Below are positions 18,243-26,511 of a DNA stretch of 64,000 bases, one piece after another. This stretch comes from Sphingobacterium sp. UBA7855 (GTDB lineage: Bacteria; Bacteroidota; Bacteroidia; Sphingobacteriales; Sphingobacteriaceae). The translations under genes and the position numbers were made by a program. The notes under the pieces are model-generated. The model did no database searches and was not told the origin of the DNA. It saw only the letters and a list, made by a program, of their open reading frames with translations. The stretch lies in contig DLST01000010.1 of NCBI GenBank assembly GCA_002500745.1, positions 124,001 through 188,000 on the forward strand, given 5' to 3'. Position 1 is the stretch's first letter, and each line of letters begins with the position of its first letter.

Positions 18243-18710
18243 TTAAATTGTTTTGCTGTCGCGTAACATTTTAATGATATTGTGTGCTTCAAGCTGTTTA
18301 CTAAGTTGGGTATTGATTAAACTATGCACATTTTGCGAAAGTTCATCGGATCCATCTGCCAGCGCTGTTTGGTAGGTGGATTTAAAAGCGTCTTCTCCCT
18401 GTTCGCAGGTCTCCAATAAACTTCTTTCGTCGTCGCCTGTGATATTAACTTTGATTCCCATCCAGGCACGGAATAGTTTGCCGCTTAACATGGTGCTATC
18501 GGTAGCCTCTTTACCCTCAAGCTCAACATAAGGAGTTAATTCGGCGATAAATTCTTCTGACTGTCCGATAAATTTTTGAAACGTAGGGATCAGTTTATCT
18601 AAGCCGTGACTGGTTGCCAGATCAATTGCTTTTTTATACCCTTCAATACGGTCATTGTTGATCTTAATAATGTCGTTGATGATTTCTGGGTTGTTGATGT
18701 TGTTTTCCAT
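18243..18710 (-). CDS. DUF2383 (PA2169-type) ferritin-like four-helix protein
   Basis: 155 residues from the ATG at 18710; an ATG at 18731 would add seven Asn-rich residues (MITNNNI). It is entirely helical in character: IINDIIKINNDRIEGYKKAIDL, then GLDKLIPTFQKFIGQSEEFI, a long central helix with GKLFRAWMGIKV, and a C-terminal helix containing LINTQLSKQLEAHNIIKML. This matches the DUF2383 family of small ferritin-like bundles, often found near stress-response genes. Its biochemical role is not established. It is divergent from the FAD-binding gene, with about 200 bases between the starts. The neighbouring histidine-kinase operon fits a stress context, but that link is inference. Confidence 0.85.
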   Translation of the reverse strand: MENNINNPEIINDIIKINNDRIEGYKKAIDLATSHGLDKLIPTFQKFIGQSEEFIAELTPYVELEGKEATDSTMLSGKLFRAWMGIKVNITGDDERSLLETCEQGEDAFKSTYQTALADGSDELSQNVHSLINTQLSKQLEAHNIIKMLRDSKTI

Positions 18711-18908
18711 AATATTATTATTTGTTATCATTTTTGTTTATTCGGAAAACAGCATCGACACAGCGTTCGTTTGCAGAATCGCAGATTCAGGTATTTAAAT
18801 CGCAATCCGTATTTATCGCAGTTTTTATTGCGGCGTAATAAATGCAACTTAAAACTTTATGTAATTTATTGTTGTTCTTATTTCCGAAACTGCCATTCAG
18901 GCAGCGCA

Positions 18909-20633
18909 ATGAAAACTATGCAACAACACATCCATATAGCCATCATCGGGGGCGGACCCAGTGGCCTGTTTATATACAAAAGATTGATTGAAAAGAATAT
19001 GGGGGAGCTCAAAATATCTATTTTTGAGTCGCGAAAACAGTTAGGTGCAGGGATGCCTTACAGCTATGAAGGTGCTACACCTGAGCACCTGACAAATGTT
19101 TCCGATCATGAAATACCGAAACTGGTGACTACCATTGAAGAGTATGTCCAATCGCTGTCGGCAACTACGCTTCGTACCTATGGCATTGATGTGGACGATT
19201 TTAATCGGTATAAAGTAGTGCCGCGATTACTGCTCGGTCGCTATTTATCGGAACAGTTTACACTATTAAAGCGTATGGCAGATGCAAAAGGTATTGAAAC
19301 CCAAGTGTACCTAGCCAGCCAGGTAAGCGATATCGTTGACCTAGAAAGCCAGTCGCAGGTGAAAGTAATTGTTGGAAGCACAGATACTTATATCGTTGAT
19401 AAGGCCGTTATTTGCACGGGACACAAATGGCCAACTAAACATGAGGGTAATGTCGAACACTACTTCGAATCGCCTTATCCACCCTCTAAACTCGCCCTAA
19501 AGACTAACCATGCCGTTGGGATACGTGGCGCTTCGCTTACTGCAATAGATGCTGTACGTACACTTGCCCGGCACAATGGCTCTTTTGACGTGCTAGAAAC
19601 AGGCGAGATAAAATATCACATTGATCCAGGAAGCGAAAATTTTAAAATAGTGATGCATACACGTAGTGGGCTTCTGCCTGCAATCCGCTTTCATCAGGAA
19701 GATCCGTTCTTAGCCAATAATCTCTTAATTTCAGAAGAGGAACTGATGCTTAATAGGCTCGAAAATGAAGGTTTTGTATCGCTTGATTTTTTATTTGAGC
19801 GAAATTTTAAAGCCCAGTTTAAGGAGAAAGATCCTGCCTTCTACGCCATGGTGGAAAAGCTCAGTCTCGAAGATTTTGTGGAAGCCGTACTTGCCATGCG
19901 GGAGCAGAAAGACGCCTTCGAAGGTTTTCGTCAGGAACACGTCCAAGCGCTAAAGTCCATCAAAAGGCACGAATCGATTTACTGGAAGGAAGTGCTTTCT
20001 GCGCTGAGCTTTACATTGAATTATCCAGCAAAATACATGTCTGCAGAAGATATGCTTCGCTTAAAGAAGGTGTTAATGCCCCTGATTTCTATTGTGATTG
20101 CTTTCGTACCGCAGGGCTCTAGTCGCGAGTTGCTTGCATTGCACGATGCCGGTGTTCTTGAGGTGGTAAACGTCGGTACTGAAAGCCGGGTCGAACCTGC
20201 AAAAGACTGTGGAGCTAACTACTTTTATACAAATGAGCAAGGCATAGAAAATAAAACATATTATAAGACCTTTGTCGACTGTGTAGGCCAGCAGCCGTTG
20301 GATTTTGAAGATTTTCCTTTTAAGAGTTTGATCGACAATGGTAATATTAGCCCCGCTTATTTGAGGTTCCGCTCTGTGGAGCATGCCAAGGAACAGTTAC
20401 TGGCGGGTAATGATCATATGTTTGTAGCACCGGATGGGGCTATATTTTTGCGGGTGCCGGGAATAAAGATAGACGACAGCTTTCAGCTAGTTGATCACAG
20501 CGGGCGATCCAACCAACGTATTTTTATGATGGCTGTACCTTATATTGGTGGCTATAATCCGGACTATTCAGGTCTTGATTTTTGCGCAGCGACTTCCGAA
20601 ATCATTGCCCAAAGGATTGCCGAGGGGGGATAA
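18909..20633 (+). CDS. FAD/NAD(P)-binding protein (NAD_binding_9-type)
   Basis: 574 residues from the ATG at 18909; the open frame continues 101 codons upstream but there overlaps the divergent DUF2383 gene and has no protein-like character. The N-terminal Rossmann motif is GGGPSG (14-19), followed by an acidic residue at the end of beta-2 (IFESRKQLGAGMPYS). A second dinucleotide motif, VGIRGASLTAIDAVRTL (about 200-216), and a late C-terminal GGYNPDYSGLDF stretch match the large FAD/NAD(P)-binding oxidoreductase-like family PF13454. The substrate is unknown. It has no signal peptide, so it acts in the cytoplasm. The next gene, the histidine kinase, follows after 138 bases and could be co-transcribed. 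Confidence 0.8.
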   Translation: MKTMQQHIHIAIIGGGPSGLFIYKRLIEKNMGELKISIFESRKQLGAGMPYSYEGATPEHLTNVSDHEIPKLVTTIEEYVQSLSATTLRTYGIDVDDFNRYKVVPRLLLGRYLSEQFTLLKRMADAKGIETQVYLASQVSDIVDLESQSQVKVIVGSTDTYIVDKAVICTGHKWPTKHEGNVEHYFESPYPPSKLALKTNHAVGIRGASLTAIDAVRTLARHNGSFDVLETGEIKYHIDPGSENFKIVMHTRSGLLPAIRFHQEDPFLANNLLISEEELMLNRLENEGFVSLDFLFERNFKAQFKEKDPAFYAMVEKLSLEDFVEAVLAMREQKDAFEGFRQEHVQALKSIKRHESIYWKEVLSALSFTLNYPAKYMSAEDMLRLKKVLMPLISIVIAFVPQGSSRELLALHDAGVLEVVNVGTESRVEPAKDCGANYFYTNEQGIENKTYYKTFVDCVGQQPLDFEDFPFKSLIDNGNISPAYLRFRSVEHAKEQLLAGNDHMFVAPDGAIFLRVPGIKIDDSFQLVDHSGRSNQRIFMMAVPYIGGYNPDYSGLDFCAATSEIIAQRIAEGG

Positions 20634-20771
20634 ATACGTGACTTTTTGTTAAAATACGGTAACATTCTCCGTGTTTGCTCAAGGGATATTCATTTTAGGC
20701 CCTGTATTGCTATATTTGGCGGCCATCTAGACCATCAGTTGGCATAGTCTTAACTCAATGGATGAAAAAGC

Positions 20772-23700
20772 ATGCCTAAAACTATTTTAAAAAACCTGCA
20801 GATAGGTTTTGGAATATCGCTATTGTTGCTCTTAGCTAGTTCAACGGCCTCTTATATTAGTATTCGTAAGCAGATTCATAATAGTGAAATGGTGGACCAT
20901 AGCCGTCGGGTGATGAGCCGTGTTAATAAAATTCTACAGGATCTGCAAAATGCCGAGACGGGTCAACGTGGCTATCTGCTGACTGGGCTGGATAAGTTTT
21001 TAAATCCTTACCAAACCGGCCTTGAGTCGCTGCCCCAATCGTTGAGCCGTGCGCACGATTTGACAGCCGACAACCCCGATCAGCAGCGGGTAATTGATAC
21101 CCTGTCCACGATGGTAAAATCTAGGCTTACTAAATTAGAAAATCTGGTTACGATCAAAAGGCGCGGCGGAATGGTGACGGTTTCCCAACTCGAAGAAGGG
21201 AAATCCTATATGGATAGCTGTAGAATTTTAATTGGCCAGATCATAGATAAAGAAGAATCTTTATTGAACAAGCGTTCAAATGAACTCGGACGATCTTCTG
21301 GTTATACATCTATTTTTGTTTTGCTGGCCGCGGCAGTTTCTTTGCTGATCACTGTCTTTTTTTACTTCCGTTTGCGGGCTGATTTCTTTAAGCGAGAACA
21401 GTTACAGCATGATCTGAAACGTAAAGATGAGGAGATCCAGCGGAGGCTCAGTATTACGCAGCGCATTGCCCGTGAAATCGCAGCGGGAAATTATGATATG
21501 CAGATACAGGATGCTGAACAGGACGACTTGGGAAGCTTAGCGGGATCGCTCAATGAAATGGCTCGGTCACTAAAGGTTTCTTTTGATGAACTCAATAACA
21601 ATAATTGGCATCAAGCTGGATTAACGCAGCTGAGCAATCTTTTAATGGGCAATAAACTTCAAGAAGAGATCACGGCTGTCACGTTGCGACATCTAGCGAC
21701 GTATGGCAGTTGTGTCAATGGGGCCATTTATCTGATGGAGCAGGATCAGTTGGTGTTAAGGGGTGCTTATGGACTTGAAGATCCCAACCATAAGCGCTTC
21801 GCAGCAGGGGATGGCATGGTAGGGCAGGTATTTAAAGATGGTCAGGAAAAATTATTTGAAAACCTCGAAGATACGCATTATGTCATCAGCTTCGCCACTG
21901 GAAAAGTACAGGTAAACAACCTTTTTATACTTCCCATTTATGATGGAAGTGAATGTATTGGTGTAATGGAACTTGGCTCATTGCAGCCCTTTTCTTCGAT
22001 ACAACTGGCGTTTTTTAGAGAAGCTGTGCAAAAAGTGGGGGCTACACTCGCCGCATCGCAAGCTCGGTTGGTTGTACAGAATTTATTAGAAGAAACACAG
22101 GCGCAGACTGAAGAGCTGCAAGCACAACATACGGAGTTGGAATCACTGAATTCTAGTCTCGAAATGCATACCTATAAACTGCAGGCTTCAGAGGAGGAAC
22201 TTCGTGTTCAGCAGGAAGAGTTGGTGCAGTCTAACCGTGAACTGGAAGAGCGCTCCAGATTGTTGGAAGATAAAAATCTGGAAATAGCCGAACGTAACCA
22301 GGAAATTCAGAAGAAAGCGGCAGAGCTTGCACAAAGCACACGCTATAAGTCTGAATTTTTGGCTAATATGTCGCATGAACTGCGTACTCCGCTCAATTCA
22401 ATTTTGCTGCTTTCCCGTCTGATGGCCGAAAATACGGACGGTAACCTTAACGAGGAACAGATGGAATCTGCAGCAGTGATCCAGAGTTCGGGAAAGAGTC
22501 TGCTGACACTAATAGATGAGATTTTGGATCTTTCTAAAATTGAATCCGGAAAAATGGATTTGGATGTACAGCCCGTATTGTTTGCGGATGTCGTGCAAGG
22601 GCTGTCGGCGATGTTCGGACCAATTGCTGCCGACAAGAAACTTGGATTGGAAATGAGTGTAGCGGAGCAATTGCCCACTCAGATCGAAACAGATAAACAG
22701 CGGCTGGATCAGATTTTACGTAATCTACTCTCTAATGCTATTAAATTCACGGCATCGGGCAAGGTAACGCTACATATCGACCGTGAACCGTCGCCACGAA
22801 ACGGGATTGTATTTGAAGTGCGCGATACCGGAATTGGAATACCAAAGGATAAGCAGCACCTAATATTTGAGGCTTTTCAACAAGCTGACGGCTCTACGCG
22901 ACGGAAATTTGGTGGTACGGGACTGGGGCTTTCCATAAGCCGGGAATTGGCACGATTACTTGGCGGTGAAATCTCATTGAATAGCGAAGAAGGTGAAGGT
23001 AGTGTCTTTCAACTGATTATTCCCGAACGCATTTCGGACGAAAATACATCCCTATTCGGCCCTCCGCAAACGTTGTTGACAACAGACGACGCGGAAATTT
23101 TACCTGAAGAGCACACTTCTTTGGAAAACATTCCAGCGGTGCCAGCTTTACCTGTAGAAAATACGTTGCAAATACCTATCCCAGCCGAAGTTCCGGACGA
23201 TCGCGATAGCATCGTTCCTGGCGACCGCTTTATTTTGATCGTCGAGGACGATATTGAGTTTGCAAAGATTCTACTTAAATATACGCGTCAGCAAAACTAT
23301 AAGGGTATTGTGGTGGTGCGTGGCGACATTGCTGCAGAAGTAGTAGCGCAATATATGCCGCTCGCAGTTTTGCTGGATATTCAGCTCCCCCTCAAAGATG
23401 GATGGCAAGTAATGGCTGAGATCAAGGAAAATCCCAAAACACGACATATTCCGGTGCATATTATGTCCTCTCTGCAGGTTAAAAGAGAGAGTCTGCTTCA
23501 GGGGGCTATAGACTTTATCAACAAACCTATGGCGTTGGAACAAATGGGTGATATGTTTCGCAGAATAGAGGAAGCGCTCACTAGACATCCTAAAAAGGTA
23601 CTTATCGTTGAAGAAAACCCTAAACATGCAGCTGCTTTGTCTCTCTTTCTCGGGAGTTTTGACATTGTCTCTGAAATCAAGAGCAACGTAGAAGATAGCA

Positions 23701-24392
23701 TTGCGGCGCTGAGTTCTGATACTGCAGACTGCGTGATACTCGATATGGGCGTTCCTGACAGGGTCGGTTACGAGACATTGGAGGCTGTAAAACGCAACCA
23801 AGGGTTAGAAAAATTACCGATTATTGTTTTTACCGGTAAGAACCTATCGCAAGTGGAGGAAATGAAATTAAAACGTTATGCGGATACAATTGTCGTTAAA
23901 ACCGCCAATTCCTATCAACGTATATTGGATGAAGTGGGGTTATTTTTACATCTTGTAGAGGAAAACAAAGGTACTTCGGCGAAAGCTCCCGCTAGGCTTG
24001 GCTTTTTGGAAGATGTGTTGAAGGGTAAAAAGGTGCTTGTAGCAGATGATGACATCCGTAATATTTTCTCGCTCACGAAAGCCCTTGAGAAATATCATAT
24101 GACCGTCGTACCGGCAACAGATGGAAAGGATGCACTGAAACAGCTCGAAGAAAATGAAGATGTGGCTGTGATCCTGATGGATATGATGATGCCCGAGATG
24201 GATGGATACGAAACGATTGCGTCGATTCGAAGTAATCCCCATTATAAGAATATGCCGATCATTGCTGTTACTGCCAAATCAATGATGGGAGATCGGGAAA
24301 AATGTATCGCTGCAGGAGCGTCAGATTATATATCCAAACCGGTGGATATCGATCAACTCTTGTCCCTGCTACGGGTATGGATGTATGAATAG
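20772..24392 (+). CDS. Hybrid sensor histidine kinase: CHASE3-HAMP-GAF-HisKA-HATPase-REC-REC-REC
   Basis: 1206 residues. Two membrane helices (about 10-30 and 178-199) flank a CHASE3 sensor (about 40-170, with AETGQRGYLLTG). Then come HAMP (about 200-268), GAF (about 285-430), a coiled coil rich in Glu/Gln (about 432-522), HisKA with phospho-acceptor His535 (NMSHELRTPL), the ATPase domain with N656, DTGIGIP and GTGLGLSIS (about 640-752), and three receivers. Phospho-acceptors are Asp869, Asp991 and Asp1137. The second receiver has Glu-Glu (947-948) where acidic-pocket Asp residues are usual, and may be degenerate. It heads an operon with a receiver, CheR and a NarL-type regulator, implying a multi-step phosphorelay. 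Confidence 0.93.
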   Translation: MPKTILKNLQIGFGISLLLLLASSTASYISIRKQIHNSEMVDHSRRVMSRVNKILQDLQNAETGQRGYLLTGLDKFLNPYQTGLESLPQSLSRAHDLTADNPDQQRVIDTLSTMVKSRLTKLENLVTIKRRGGMVTVSQLEEGKSYMDSCRILIGQIIDKEESLLNKRSNELGRSSGYTSIFVLLAAAVSLLITVFFYFRLRADFFKREQLQHDLKRKDEEIQRRLSITQRIAREIAAGNYDMQIQDAEQDDLGSLAGSLNEMARSLKVSFDELNNNNWHQAGLTQLSNLLMGNKLQEEITAVTLRHLATYGSCVNGAIYLMEQDQLVLRGAYGLEDPNHKRFAAGDGMVGQVFKDGQEKLFENLEDTHYVISFATGKVQVNNLFILPIYDGSECIGVMELGSLQPFSSIQLAFFREAVQKVGATLAASQARLVVQNLLEETQAQTEELQAQHTELESLNSSLEMHTYKLQASEEELRVQQEELVQSNRELEERSRLLEDKNLEIAERNQEIQKKAAELAQSTRYKSEFLANMSHELRTPLNSILLLSRLMAENTDGNLNEEQMESAAVIQSSGKSLLTLIDEILDLSKIESGKMDLDVQPVLFADVVQGLSAMFGPIAADKKLGLEMSVAEQLPTQIETDKQRLDQILRNLLSNAIKFTASGKVTLHIDREPSPRNGIVFEVRDTGIGIPKDKQHLIFEAFQQADGSTRRKFGGTGLGLSISRELARLLGGEISLNSEEGEGSVFQLIIPERISDENTSLFGPPQTLLTTDDAEILPEEHTSLENIPAVPALPVENTLQIPIPAEVPDDRDSIVPGDRFILIVEDDIEFAKILLKYTRQQNYKGIVVVRGDIAAEVVAQYMPLAVLLDIQLPLKDGWQVMAEIKENPKTRHIPVHIMSSLQVKRESLLQGAIDFINKPMALEQMGDMFRRIEEALTRHPKKVLIVEENPKHAAALSLFLGSFDIVSEIKSNVEDSIAALSSDTADCVILDMGVPDRVGYETLEAVKRNQGLEKLPIIVFTGKNLSQVEEMKLKRYADTIVVKTANSYQRILDEVGLFLHLVEENKGTSAKAPARLGFLEDVLKGKKVLVADDDIRNIFSLTKALEKYHMTVVPATDGKDALKQLEENEDVAVILMDMMMPEMDGYETIASIRSNPHYKNMPIIAVTAKSMMGDREKCIAAGASDYISKPVDIDQLLSLLRVWMYE

Positions 24393-24429
24393 TTGTTGTA
24401 ATAAAATAAAAGGCAATAGATAAAAGAGC

Positions 24430-24804
24430 ATGGACAAGAACAAAACCGTATTAATCATCGATGATGATCAAAACAATATATTTGCGTTGAAATTGGCCCT
24501 AAAATCGAGAGGCTTTCAAGCCTTGGGTTGTCTGTCTGCCGAAGAGGGGCTTGCTCAGCTGCGGAATAGTACTGGCGTAGGTCTGGTGTTGATGGATATG
24601 ATGATGCCCGAGATAGACGGATATGAAGCGACCCAGCTAATCCGCAAAACTTGGGATTCTCAAGAAATGCCCGTCATCGCCGTCACGGCGCAGGCGATGA
24701 CGGGCGACCGTGAAAAGTGTTTGGCAGCGGGAGCCAACGGCTATATTTCAAAACCGATCGATATCGAACTTCTGGTGAGGTTAATGGGGGAAATTGTTAA
24801 ATGA
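24430..24804 (+). CDS. Single-domain response regulator
   Basis: 124 residues forming one receiver domain and nothing else. The acidic pocket is DDD at 11-13, the phospho-acceptor Asp56 (LMDMMMPEIDGYE), the switch Thr is in AVTAQAM and the conserved Lys in SKPIDIE. It closely resembles the third receiver of the upstream kinase, sharing LMDMMMPE, TGDREKC versus MGDREKC, and ISKP, which points to local duplication. Its stop codon overlaps the CheR start by four bases (ATGA). It probably shuttles phosphate or competes with the kinase's own receiver. Confidence 0.93.
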   Translation: MDKNKTVLIIDDDQNNIFALKLALKSRGFQALGCLSAEEGLAQLRNSTGVGLVLMDMMMPEIDGYEATQLIRKTWDSQEMPVIAVTAQAMTGDREKCLAAGANGYISKPIDIELLVRLMGEIVK

Positions 24805-25628
24805 TCAGTGGCAAAAAAATTGTTAGCCAAGAGCAGGTGATGATATTGATGGAAGATGTGGAACGTCTCTATGGCTACGATTTTACCCATTATACCATAG
24901 CGTCTTTGTCGCGGCGGATCAATCAGCTTTGCCTACTAGATAATTTTGCGAGTTTTGCCGAATTGCGGTACCGTGTGTTACATGAACCCGAGTACATGCA
25001 GCGATTTGTCGAAAAGATGACGGTCAACGTTACAGAAATGTTTCGCGATCCAAACTTTTTTTTACGTCTGCGCGATGAAATTCTGCCCAAATTAGGTACT
25101 TCACCCTTTATCCGCATTTGGATAGCGGGCTGTGCGACAGGTGAGGAAGCCTATTCGTTGGCCATTTTGTTGCAGGAAACCAAATTACTGCACAAATCAT
25201 TGATTTATGCCACAGATATTAACCCTTCTGTCCTAGAACAGGCTAAGCGAGCCGTTATACCCATGGCAAATCTAAAATCTTATGTGGAAAATTACCAGCT
25301 TTCGGGTGGAAAAGCAGATTTTTCCAGTTATTATACAGCCAATTATAATTGGGTGAAGCTAACATCTAGTTTGCAGGAAAAGATTGTTTTTGCTACACAC
25401 AACCTGGTAAGTGATGCATCTTTCAATGCCTTTCAGCTAATTCTATGCCGCAATGTACTAATCTATTTTGATACCCAACTTCAGGCTAAAGTCCTATCTT
25501 TATTCGATGAGAGTTTGGAAACCCTCGGATACTTAGCGTTGGGAAGTCAGGAAACGCTACGTTTCTCGGTGTTGGCAAAAGATTATCAGCAGGTGGGCAA
25601 TGAGAAAATATGGCGTAAGGTGAAGTAA
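24801..25628 (+). CDS. CheR-type protein-glutamate O-methyltransferase
   Basis: 275 residues. An N-terminal helical CheR domain (about 8-75, YGYDFTHYTIASLSRRI) is followed by the S-adenosylmethionine-binding methyltransferase domain with IAGCATGEEAYSLAI (about 110-124), ATDINPSVLEQA and LCRNVLIYF. The family methylates glutamates on chemoreceptors, yet no methyl-accepting protein, CheA, CheW, CheB or flagellar gene is in the window. CheR proteins linked to hybrid kinases occur in non-chemotaxis signalling, where the target may be the kinase's own coiled coil. That is a hypothesis here. Overlap with the upstream receiver shows translational coupling. Confidence 0.9.
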   Translation: MISGKKIVSQEQVMILMEDVERLYGYDFTHYTIASLSRRINQLCLLDNFASFAELRYRVLHEPEYMQRFVEKMTVNVTEMFRDPNFFLRLRDEILPKLGTSPFIRIWIAGCATGEEAYSLAILLQETKLLHKSLIYATDINPSVLEQAKRAVIPMANLKSYVENYQLSGGKADFSSYYTANYNWVKLTSSLQEKIVFATHNLVSDASFNAFQLILCRNVLIYFDTQLQAKVLSLFDESLETLGYLALGSQETLRFSVLAKDYQQVGNEKIWRKVK

Positions 25629-25711
25629 AATAGGTTCATTTTTCAATGAACTATTTTAAAAAAATTAACTTATTAAAAAAAATAAAGTATCTTAGTGGGA
25701 TTGGAGGAAAA

Positions 25712-26368
25712 ATGACTAAAATTCTTTTAGTTGATGATCATCGGCTTGTGAGAAACGGGATACGATTGATTATTGATACCCACGACAAGCTTTCTGTGGT
25801 AGGGGAAGTAGATAGTGCAGAGGATGCATTAATGTACCTTGAAAAAAATAGCTTACCGGATTTAGTTTTAACAGACCTGAATATGCAGGGTATGGATGGA
25901 ATAACTTTCATCCAAATGGCCAAGAAGATATATCCAGACGTCAGATTTGCGCTTTTATCGATGGTGGAAGAACCGAATGAAGTGGCCGAAGCTTTTCGTA
26001 GTGGTGCAGACGGTTATCTGTCGAAGGGTGGGGATTATGATGAAATCTTATTTGGACTATTACGTTTATCCCAAGGGCATAAATATCTGATGACCAATTT
26101 CGGTCTACGGTTTATGGAAAATTTTGATGTAGAGAGTAGCACCAGTGTCGATGTGGCTTCACGTCTTTCGCAATATGAAATCACGGAGCGGGAGTTTGCT
26201 GTACTTGAACTCATTGCCCAAGGTTTTACTGCTGTGGAAATTGCAGACAAGATGTTTTTGAGCAAACGCACTGTTGAAGGGCACCGTCAGAATCTTATGG
26301 ATAAGACCAAAAGTAAAAATACAGCCGATCTGATCCGTTTTGCATTTCAGCAAAAGTTACTGAGTTAG
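25712..26368 (+). CDS. NarL/LuxR-family response regulator
   Basis: 218 residues from the ATG at 25712, chosen because a GGAGG sequence lies five bases upstream and because the protein then begins with the standard MTKILLVDDH. The open frame starts 22 codons earlier with a Lys-rich stretch unlike a receiver. The receiver (1-120) has phospho-acceptor Asp55 (VLTDLNMQGMDG). The C-terminal helix-turn-helix (about 155-215) reads ITEREFAVLELIAQG, TAVEIADKMFLSKRTVEGHRQ. It should bind DNA when phosphorylated by the kinase three genes upstream and is the likely output of this module. Confidence 0.92.
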   Translation: MTKILLVDDHRLVRNGIRLIIDTHDKLSVVGEVDSAEDALMYLEKNSLPDLVLTDLNMQGMDGITFIQMAKKIYPDVRFALLSMVEEPNEVAEAFRSGADGYLSKGGDYDEILFGLLRLSQGHKYLMTNFGLRFMENFDVESSTSVDVASRLSQYEITEREFAVLELIAQGFTAVEIADKMFLSKRTVEGHRQNLMDKTKSKNTADLIRFAFQQKLLS

Positions 26369-26445
26369 GAGCGTCTTCTTTTTCGGATGAAAAGATGGCC
26401 GATGGCTTTATGGATAACTGTTATGATTGGGTTTATTGAAAGCAG

Positions 26446-26477
26446 AAGGTGGCTTCCAGCTCATGGAAGCCACCTTT
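26446..26477. terminator. Bidirectional terminator between convergent genes
   Basis: A 13-pair stem AAGGTGGCTTCCA / TGGAAGCCACCTT with a 5-base loop. It lies between the response regulator (+, ends 26368) and the DUF5695 gene (-, ends 26512), so it can serve both. The T-runs on either side are short. Confidence 0.75.
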
Positions 26478-26511
26478 ATTGTTATCTTATGCGCGCTACT
26501 GTGTAGCACTT

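Noticed and set aside
18606..18908. 101-codon upstream extension of the FAD-binding protein
   Set aside because: It is Cys/Phe/Tyr-rich, overlaps the divergent DUF2383 gene, and the standard flavoprotein N-terminus begins at 18909.
20711..20718. TATATTTG as a promoter of the histidine kinase operon
   Set aside because: It fits the -7 consensus, but no -33 TTTG-like element lies at the right distance, so it is not listed as a promoter.
23271..23801. 176-residue antisense frame inside the histidine kinase gene
   Set aside because: The sense strand encodes two clear receiver domains at this place; the antisense product has no domain.
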